Below are positions 1-4,631 of a stretch of DNA of 5,608 nt, in pieces. Each line of letters begins with the position of its first letter. Within the stretch, counting starts at the first letter, position 1. This DNA is from Olsenella sp. (GTDB taxonomy: Bacteria > Actinomycetota > Coriobacteriia > Coriobacteriales > Atopobiaceae), in NCBI GenBank assembly GCA_015062715.1, contig SUUD01000146.1:1-5608 (forward strand), read 5' to 3'. The notes below the pieces were generated by a model. It saw only the letters and a program-made list of their open reading frames with translations. It ran no database searches and was not told where the DNA came from. Made by a program: the position numbers and the translations under genes.

Positions 1-725
1 GCCTCGCAGAAGGCCGCGCGCGCCTCCTCCAGTCCTGCGGCGTCCGTCCCCTCGAGAGGGGAGCGCACGTTGGCGAGGAAGAGCCCGCCCTCGGCCAGGC
101 GCTCGCGCACGGCGGCGGCGCCCTCGGCCGTCTGCATGGGGCCCAGCGGCCGCTTGCCGCCAAAGGCGTCGCTCACGATGAGGTCGTAGCGTACCGGGGC
201 GTCCTCGCCCTCGTCACAACTGCCGCAGAGCCACTCCCAGGCGTCCGCGCACACGACGCGCAGCCGCCCGTCGGCTGCATCCTCCGCCTCTGCAAGACAA
301 AAGCGCCCGCGCGCGATCGCTATGACCTTGGGGTCAATCTCCACCGCGTCCACCTCAAGCCGCCTCGTGTGCGTTACCAGCCACTTGGGGAACGAGAAGC
401 CCCCTCCGCCCATGACCAGCGCCCGCCGCGGCGCGTGGGCCTCGCTCGCCAGGGCGACCACGTTCGCCATGGTGCGGTGGTACTCGCAGACGAGCTCCCA
501 GCGCAGGTCGTCGTCGACGTAGCAGATGGACTGGAAGGTCCCGCCCACGTTAAGCAGGCGCACTGGCGTGCTGCTCTCGTCGGTGGAGTCGAACACGATG
601 GCAGGGCCGAACATGGTGCGCCACCACACGCTCACGCCCCGCCAGCGCAAAAGCGCGAGGAAGGCCGCCCACACGACGAGCGAGACGGCACAGCCCCACA
701 GGAGCACCTTTGCGAGCGTGGACAT
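1..725 (-). CDS. Spermidine synthase-like protein with N-terminal membrane anchor (3' end outside window)
   Basis: The minus strand is open from an ATG at 725-723 to the window edge (241 codons, no stop), so the C-terminus is missing. The start follows GGGAGG five bases upstream. Residues 5-26 (AKVLLWGCAVSLVVWAAFLA...) form one likely membrane helix followed by Arg/Trp, consistent with a cytoplasmic domain anchored at the N-terminus. A Rossmann-type methyltransferase fold follows: glycine loop ALVMGGGGFSFPKW (102-115), acidic strand end VDAVEIDP (125-132), VVCADAWEWL (157-166) and YDLIVSDAFGG (180-190). This pattern matches the SpeE-like family that binds decarboxylated SAM or SAM. In true aminopropyltransferases the last motif usually reads D-S/T-S/T-DP; here it is SDAFGGKRP, so spermidine synthesis is doubtful and the substrate is unknown. 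It is transcribed divergently from tatA. The family call is fairly secure; the function is not. Confidence 0.8.
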   Translation of the reverse strand, partial: MSTLAKVLLWGCAVSLVVWAAFLALLRWRGVSVWWRTMFGPAIVFDSTDESSTPVRLLNVGGTFQSICYVDDDLRWELVCEYHRTMANVVALASEAHAPRRALVMGGGGFSFPKWLVTHTRRLEVDAVEIDPKVIAIARGRFCLAEAEDAADGRLRVVCADAWEWLCGSCDEGEDAPVRYDLIVSDAFGGKRPLGPMQTAEGAAAVRERLAEGGLFLANVRSPLEGTDAAGLEEARAAFCE

Positions 726-794
726 GGTGACCTCCCGTCGAGAATGCGCGGCACCAGGCCGACTGGTAGAGATTATGCGTAGACGCACTGGTAC

Positions 795-802
795 GTTATA
801 CT
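795..802. promoter_or_regulatory. Overlapping divergent -10 elements between the SpeE-like gene and tatA
   Basis: The AT-rich core GTTATACT lies in an otherwise GC-rich spacer. On the plus strand TATACT (797-802) matches the TATAAT consensus at 5 of 6 positions, and would start the tatA transcript near 809. On the minus strand the same bases read TATAAC (800-795), also 5 of 6, and would serve the SpeE-like gene with a leader of about 60 bases. I find no good -35 hexamer at 16-18 bp on either side. Promoter assignment is inference from motif and position. Confidence 0.5.
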
Positions 803-809
803 ATCCGGT

Positions 810-828
810 GCGACATTCTGCATGTCGC
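810..828. promoter_or_regulatory. 19-base perfect palindrome in the tatA leader (operator or hairpin)
   Basis: GCGACAT-TCTGC-ATGTCGC has 7-bp perfect arms around a 5-base centre. It begins about where tatA transcription would start if the -10 at 797-802 is used, and ends 22 bases before the ribosome binding site (AAGGGAGG, 851-858). It could be a dimeric repressor site or a small hairpin at the 5' end of the mRNA. No known regulator site is recognised. Confidence 0.4.
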
Positions 829-864
829 GCATTTTTGCAAGCACACTCCAAAGGGAGGCTTCAC

Positions 865-1215
865 ATGGTTCTCGGACTTGGTCCCCTCGAGCTTGTCGTC
901 ATCCTTCTCGTGGTTCTGGTCATCTTTGGCCCCAAGAACCTTCCCAAGCTCGGCAGTGCCATGGGCAAGACCGTCAAGAACATCCGCGAGGGCATGGAGG
1001 ACGAGGAGCCCGCCAAGAAGGACGAGGAGCCCGTCATCGAGGAGGCCGTCGAGGACGAGGAGGAGCCCGAGGTCGTCGACGAGGCCGCTGCTGCCGCCGA
1101 GGCCGCGCGCAAGGCCGAGAAGAAGGCCAAGAAGAAGGCCAAGAAGGCCGCGAAGAAGGCCGCCGAGGCCGCTGCCGCCGCAGCCGCCGCCGAGTCCGAC
1201 GCAGACGCCGAGTAA
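865..1215 (+). CDS. tatA: Sec-independent (Tat) translocase subunit TatA
   Basis: A 116-residue membrane protein that forms the pore-like component of twin-arginine translocation, which exports folded proteins. The start is set by AAGGGAGG six bases upstream; longer in-frame readings upstream have no Tat-like sequence. Residues 8-21 form a single short membrane helix ending in the family hallmark FGPKNLP (21-27), where the hinge leads into an amphipathic helix (LGSAMGKTVKNIREGM, 29-44). The rest is an acidic stretch (45-73) and then an Ala/Lys/Glu tail (74-116). E. coli TatA is about 89 residues, so the tail is long. E9 at the helix start recalls TatB, but FGPK-LP-LG fits TatA better; a single bifunctional TatA/TatB is possible. 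No tatC lies in the window. greA follows after 30 bases and is probably co-transcribed. Confidence 0.9.
   Translation: MVLGLGPLELVVILLVVLVIFGPKNLPKLGSAMGKTVKNIREGMEDEEPAKKDEEPVIEEAVEDEEEPEVVDEAAAAAEAARKAEKKAKKKAKKAAKKAAEAAAAAAAAESDADAE
1081..1194 (+). repeat. Low-complexity GCC/AAG codon tract in the tatA tail
   Basis: Codons 73-110 of tatA are almost only Ala (GCC, with a few GCT/GCG/GCA), Lys (AAG) and Glu (GAG), with runs such as KKAKKKAKKAAKKAAE (86-101) and eight alanines (102-109). The encoded segment should be a highly charged helix facing the cytoplasm, resembling the Lys/Ala tails of histone H1-like proteins. The near-repeat DNA could vary in length by slippage. Confidence 0.75.
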
Positions 1216-1245
1216 CACGCTTTTCTAGTTAGGGGCACACAGCAC

Positions 1246-1722
1246 ATGGCAGAGAACGAGATCATCCTCACCCCCGAGGGACGCCAGAAGCTCGTTGACG
1301 AGCTCGCGTACCGCGAGGGCGAGCTCAACGCCGAGATCATCGAGCGCCTCCAGGAGGCGCGCGGCTTTGGCGACCTCTCCGAGAACGCCGAGTACGACGC
1401 GGCCAAGGAGGAGCAGTCCCAGAACGCCGCCCGCATCGCCGAGATCCGCACGATCCTCTCCACCGCCACCGTCTCCGCCGACGCCGGCAAGCGCAAGAAC
1501 GTGGTCTCCATCGGCAGCACCGTCGAGGTCGAGGACGAGAAGGGCAAGACCCAGTCGTTCACCATCGTCGGCACCACCGAGACCAACTCGCTCGAGCACA
1601 AGATCTCCAACGAGAGCCCCATGGGCGCCGCGCTCATCGGCTCCAAGAAGGGCGACAAGGTCGAGTACGTCACGCCGTCGGGCAAGAAACGCTCGTTCAC
1701 GGTCGTGAAAGTGACCCGATAG
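1246..1722 (+). CDS. greA: Transcription elongation factor GreA
   Basis: A 158-residue protein, the same length as E. coli GreA. It enters the secondary channel of RNA polymerase and stimulates cleavage of backtracked RNA, restarting stalled complexes. The N-terminal coiled coil spans about residues 10-75. Its tip carries the family signature ARGFGDLSENAEYDAAKE (38-55); D43 and E46 correspond to the acidic pair of E. coli GreA (D41, E44) that helps position the catalytic magnesium. The C-terminal FKBP-like domain (about 82-158) contains SIGSTVEVED, SNESPMGAALIG and the closing TPSGKKRSFTVVKV. The start ATG is the only one that gives the normal N-terminus (MAENEIILTPEG). Its ribosome site, AGGGG at 1231-1235, lies 10 bases upstream, slightly far. 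No promoter is visible in the 30 bases after tatA, so read-through from tatA is likely. All key residues are present. Confidence 0.97.
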   Translation: MAENEIILTPEGRQKLVDELAYREGELNAEIIERLQEARGFGDLSENAEYDAAKEEQSQNAARIAEIRTILSTATVSADAGKRKNVVSIGSTVEVEDEKGKTQSFTIVGTTETNSLEHKISNESPMGAALIGSKKGDKVEYVTPSGKKRSFTVVKVTR

Positions 1723-1746
1723 GAAGATCCCTGCCAGACGAGTAGC

Positions 1747-1789
1747 ACGCCCCGCTCGCGGCAGTTGGCGAGCGGGGCGTATTCTGTTT
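1747..1789 (+). terminator. Intrinsic terminator after greA
   Basis: A perfect 13-bp GC-rich stem (ACGCCCCGCTCGC at 1747-1759 with its complement at 1768-1780) encloses an 8-base loop, GGCAGTTG. It starts 24 bases after the greA stop. The following ATTCTGTTT is only moderately T-rich, so termination may be incomplete. It most likely closes the tatA-greA transcript and separates it from lysS. Confidence 0.8.
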
Positions 1790-1813
1790 CAGGAATATCA
1801 AGTTGCGGGATAG

Positions 1814-1829
1814 CGTGCGACGACGCACG
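1814..1829 (+). other. Small hairpin just upstream of the lysS ribosome binding site
   Basis: CGTGCG-ACGA-CGCACG forms a perfect 6-bp stem with a 4-base loop, ending five bases before the AGGGGAG ribosome site (1835-1841). It would lie in the lysS leader and might tune initiation. It is too small for a T-box or another known riboswitch, and may be chance in GC-rich DNA. Confidence 0.3.
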
Positions 1830-1845
1830 AGAACAGGGGAGAGCA

Positions 1846-3783
1846 ATGTCCGAGGAAGCCATCCAGGGCGGCGCCGAGCAGGCGCCTGAGGTCAACATCA
1901 ACGACGAGCGAGCCATTCGTCGCGCCAAGCGCCAGGCCATGATCGACGCGGGCATCGACCCGTATCCGCCCCACAGCCACGTCGACGCCTATGCCGCCGA
2001 CATCCTCGCCACGTACGAGGGCCTCGAGGCCGGGCAGGACACCGAGGACGTCGTGAGCGTCGCCGGCCGCATCCGCGCCCTGCGCAACCAGGGCAAGATT
2101 GCCTTCGTCGTCATCGAGGACAAGACCGCCCAGATCCAGCTCTTCTGCCGCTCCAACGTGCTTGGCGAGGAGGGCTGGGACCTCATCGGCCGCATGGACG
2201 TGGGCGACATCATCGGTGCAACGGGCAATGTCGTGCGCACCCGCCGCGGCGAGATTTCGGTCGCCCCGACCAGCGTGACCATGCTGGCCAAGTCCTGCCG
2301 TCCGCTCCCCAACAAGTGGAGCGGCCTCACCGACCGCGAGACCCGCTACCGCCAGCGCTACGCCGACATGATCATGAACCCCGACGTGCGCAACACCTTC
2401 CGCATGCGCTCCAAGCTCATCTCGGCCATCCGCCGCTACATGGAGGACGAGCAGGGCTACATCGAGGTCGAGACCCCCATCCTGCAGGAGACCCTGGGCG
2501 GTGCCAACGCGCGTCCCTTCACCACGCACTTCAACGCCCTCGACCAGGACTGCTACATGCGCATCGCCACCGAGCTGCACCTCAAGAGGTGCATCGTCGG
2601 CGGTCTCGACCGCGTCTTCGAGCTGGGTCGCGTCTTCCGCAACGAGGGCATGGACCAGACGCACAACCCCGAGTTCACCTCCATGGAGGCCTACCGCGCC
2701 TACTCCGACCTCGACGGCATGAAGGAGCTCACCGAGGGCCTCTTCACCGCCTGCCGCGAGGCCGTCGGCCTGCCCGAGCAGTTCGAGTACCAGGGCCAGA
2801 TGGTCGACATGAGCCTGCCCTTCCGCTCCGCCCCCATGACCGAGATCGTCTCGGAGTGCGTGGGCGAGACCGTCACCATGGACACTCCCGTCGAGCACCT
2901 GCGCGAGCTCTGCGACCGCTTTGGCGTCGAGTGGGAGGAGGACTGGCAGGAGGGTCGCCTGGTTTACGAGCTCTTCGACGAGCTGGGCGAGGCACGCCTG
3001 GTCAACCCCACCTTCGTCTGCGACTACCCGGTTGAGGTCTCGCCGCTGTCCAAGCGCATCCCCGGCGACCCTCGCCTGACCGAGCGCTTCGAGCTCTTCG
3101 TGGCCAACCACGAGTACGCCAACGCGTTCACCGAGCTCAACGACCCGGTTGACCAGGAGGGCCGCTTCCAGGACCAGGTCGCCGCGAAGGAGGCCGGCGA
3201 CGAGGAGGCCATGGAGTACGACTTCGACTACGTGCGCGCGCTCGAGTACGGCATGCCTCCCGCGGGCGGCATCGGCTTTGGCATCGACCGCATGGTCATG
3301 CTCTTCACCAACCAGCCGTCCATCCGCGACGTCCTGCTGTTCCCGCACATGAGGCCAGAGGGCCCTGGCGACCCGGCCCGCCCTGCGGCGGCGACCCCCG
3401 CCAAGCCCGAGTTCGCCAACGTGGTCATCGAGCCCCTCTTCGAGGACGAGGTCGACTTCGACACCTTCAGCAAGTCCGACTTCCGCGTCGTCAAGATCAA
3501 GGAATGCGAGGCCGTGGCCAAGAGCGTCAAGCTCCTCAAGTTCGTCCTCGACGACGGCTCCGGCACCGACCGCATCATCCTGTCGGGCATCCATGAGTAC
3601 TACGAGCCCGAGCAGCTCGTCGGCAAGACCGCCGTGGCCATCGTTAACCTGCCGCCCCGCAAGATGATGGGCATCGACTCGTGCGGCATGCTCATCTCGG
3701 CCGTTCACGAGCAGGACGGTCACGAGGCGCTCAACCTCCTCATGGTCGACGACCGCATCCCGGCCGGCGCCAAGCTGTACTAA
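1846..3783 (+). CDS. lysS: Lysyl-tRNA synthetase, class II, with fused C-terminal tRNA-binding domain
   Basis: A 645-residue cytoplasmic enzyme that activates lysine with ATP and charges tRNA-Lys. The ATG at 1846 follows AGGGGAG (1835-1841); an upstream in-frame TTG at 1765 would start inside the greA terminator and is rejected. Order of parts: N-terminal helix with AGIDPYPP (about 34-41); OB-fold anticodon-binding domain from VVSVAGRIRALR (69-80) to about 165; class II core with motif 1 around 186-211 (KLISAIRRYMEDEQGYIEVE), the substrate loop GGANARPFTTHFNALD, motif 2 at 258-283 (FELGRVFRNEGMDQTHNPEF...) and motif 3 at 474-487 (GGIGFGIDRMVMLF). A usual bacterial LysRS would end near residue 505 (FPHMRPE). 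Here a Pro/Ala/Gly linker (506-521) leads to a further domain (about 536-645) with DFRVVKIKECEAV, LSGIHEYYEPEQLVGK (579-594) and NLPPRKMMGIDSCGM (601-615), typical of the Trbp111/MetRS-C/EMAP II tRNA-binding OB fold. Confidence 0.97.
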   Translation: MSEEAIQGGAEQAPEVNINDERAIRRAKRQAMIDAGIDPYPPHSHVDAYAADILATYEGLEAGQDTEDVVSVAGRIRALRNQGKIAFVVIEDKTAQIQLFCRSNVLGEEGWDLIGRMDVGDIIGATGNVVRTRRGEISVAPTSVTMLAKSCRPLPNKWSGLTDRETRYRQRYADMIMNPDVRNTFRMRSKLISAIRRYMEDEQGYIEVETPILQETLGGANARPFTTHFNALDQDCYMRIATELHLKRCIVGGLDRVFELGRVFRNEGMDQTHNPEFTSMEAYRAYSDLDGMKELTEGLFTACREAVGLPEQFEYQGQMVDMSLPFRSAPMTEIVSECVGETVTMDTPVEHLRELCDRFGVEWEEDWQEGRLVYELFDELGEARLVNPTFVCDYPVEVSPLSKRIPGDPRLTERFELFVANHEYANAFTELNDPVDQEGRFQDQVAAKEAGDEEAMEYDFDYVRALEYGMPPAGGIGFGIDRMVMLFTNQPSIRDVLLFPHMRPEGPGDPARPAAATPAKPEFANVVIEPLFEDEVDFDTFSKSDFRVVKIKECEAVAKSVKLLKFVLDDGSGTDRIILSGIHEYYEPEQLVGKTAVAIVNLPPRKMMGIDSCGMLISAVHEQDGHEALNLLMVDDRIPAGAKLY

Positions 3784-3790
3784 CTCGCAT

Positions 3791-3871
3791 GGGCCCCGCC
3801 CCGTCTTCCCCCAGCTTCAAACAGTCCTCGCAAGGCTGCGGAACTCGCTGGGGGAAGACGGGGCGGGGCCT
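3791..3871. repeat. Long GC-rich inverted repeat (24-bp perfect arms) after lysS
   Basis: The arms at 3792-3815 and 3847-3870 are perfectly complementary over 24 bp, with a G:T wobble outside (3791/3871). The 31-base loop holds a small inner stem (CAG-CCT at 3822-3828 with AGGCTG at 3833-3838, bulged T at 3825). The structure starts 8 bases after the lysS stop. There is no T-run after it on either strand, so it is not a classical intrinsic terminator. It may act as a bidirectional transcription barrier, a 3'-end stabiliser or an RNase III substrate, or be a copy of a dispersed intergenic repeat. Confidence 0.85.
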
Positions 3872-3907
3872 CCAGATACGTTCACGCATATCAGACAGGA
3901 GCCAACC

Positions 3908-4507
3908 ATGGCAGATAAGCTCGAGACCGGCCTGACTCGTGAACGGGCCTTCGAACTCCTCAAGGAGTACAACGAGGACCCGTTCCACATCCAGCATGGC
4001 GAGACCCTCGAGGGCATCATGCGCTACTTCGCCGAGAGGGAGGACCCCGAGAACGTCGACTTCTGGGGCCAGGTTGGCCTGCTGCACGACCTCGACTGGG
4101 AGAAGTGGCAGGACGACCAGCTCCACACCGTGAAGACGGCCGAGCTGCTCGCCGAGGAGGGGGCGGACCCCGCGCTGGCGCACTCCATCCAGACGCACAA
4201 CTCCGACCTCAACACGAGCCTGCCCAAGCCCGAGCACGTCATGGAGCGCTATCTGTATGCGTGTGACGAGCTCTCCGGCCTCATCCAGGCCGCCATCCTC
4301 ATGCGCCCGTCCAAGAGCGTCATGGACTTCAACGTCAAGTCGCTCAAGAAGAAGTTCAAGGACAAGCGCTTTGCCGCCGGCTGCGACCGCGACGTCATCC
4401 GCCGCGGCGCAGAGTACCTGGGCATCGAGCTCGACGAGCTCTTCGCCATCACCATCGAGGCCATGCAGGCCATCGCCCCCGACCGCGACACCTTCCAGGC
4501 AGAGTAG
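3908..4507 (+). CDS. HD-superfamily hydrolase, uncharacterised (predicted metal-dependent phosphohydrolase)
   Basis: A 199-residue predicted cytoplasmic protein; the start follows AGGAG (3897-3901) with six bases of spacing. The HD metal-binding pattern is visible: H30 in FHIQHGETLEGIMRYFAE, the HD doublet H60-D61 in VGLLHDLDWEKW, H97 in IQTHNSDL, and D120 in YACDELSGLI. The second half carries MRPSKSVMDFNVKSLKKKFK and DKRFAAGCDRDVIRRGAEYL, which I recognise as the conserved tail of a family of roughly 190-residue HD proteins of unknown substrate (the COG2316-type predicted hydrolases, from memory). HD proteins usually cleave phosphate esters, often of nucleotides, but no specificity motif is visible and the reaction cannot be named. 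It lies between lysS and clpC, with only 37 bases between the upstream inverted repeat and its ATG, so it may depend on transcription from lysS. All predicted metal ligands are intact. Confidence 0.88.
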   Translation: MADKLETGLTRERAFELLKEYNEDPFHIQHGETLEGIMRYFAEREDPENVDFWGQVGLLHDLDWEKWQDDQLHTVKTAELLAEEGADPALAHSIQTHNSDLNTSLPKPEHVMERYLYACDELSGLIQAAILMRPSKSVMDFNVKSLKKKFKDKRFAAGCDRDVIRRGAEYLGIELDELFAITIEAMQAIAPDRDTFQAE

Positions 4508-4516
4508 CGCAGGCGC

Positions 4517-4553
4517 GCCGGAGACCGGATGCTCGATGTGTCGAGCCTCCGGC
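4517..4553 (+). terminator. Hairpin after the HD hydrolase gene, possible weak terminator
   Basis: CCGGATGCTCGA (4525-4536) pairs with TCGAGCCTCCGG (4541-4552) over 12 bp with one mismatch, closing a TGTG loop. An alternative outer pairing uses GCCGGAG (4517-4523) with CTCCGGC (4547-4553). The structure starts 9 bases after the stop codon. No T-tract follows (CCCCAGCAC), so termination efficiency is uncertain. Confidence 0.5.
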
Positions 4554-4631
4554 CCCCAGCACATCATGCGAATACGATGCTCCATCGCGGGGTACACAAC
4601 CTACCGTCAATCACGACGGGAAAGGCATCAC

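Noticed and set aside
526..864. Upstream in-frame extension of tatA giving a 229-residue protein
   Set aside because: The extra 113 residues overlap the divergent gene and the promoter region and resemble nothing, while the internal ATG has a strong ribosome site and gives a normal TatA N-terminus.
1081..1194. Tandem repeat or CRISPR-like array in the tatA tail
   Set aside because: The repetition is codon-level (GCC/AAG/GAG) within a coding frame, with no fixed unit and no spacers.
1765..1845. TTG start extending lysS by 27 codons
   Set aside because: It would begin in the loop of the greA terminator and lacks a ribosome site; ATG at 1846 has AGGGGAG and a typical LysRS N-terminus.
1723..1845. 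Possible T-box or other riboswitch ahead of lysS
   Set aside because: Only about 65 bases lie between the greA terminator and the lysS start, with a single 6-bp hairpin and no T-box sequence; too short for known tRNA-sensing leaders.
861..1955. 364-codon minus-strand open frame across tatA, greA and the start of lysS
   Set aside because: It runs antisense through two clear genes and a terminator, and is Ser/Ala low-complexity with no family signature.
1798..3723. 641-codon open frame on the minus strand opposite lysS
   Set aside because: It mirrors lysS in GC-rich DNA, where stops are rare on the opposite strand. Its translation is Val/Leu/Gly/Asp-rich with no recognisable domain, while lysS has full conserved motifs.
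4561..4578. Imperfect palindrome CATCATGCGAATACGATG upstream of clpC as an operator
   Set aside because: Only the outer four bases pair cleanly and the centre does not, so it is not distinguishable from chance.
3740..4597. 285-codon minus-strand open frame opposite the HD gene
   Set aside because: It spans the long inverted repeat and lies antisense to a gene with intact HD ligands; no domain is recognised.
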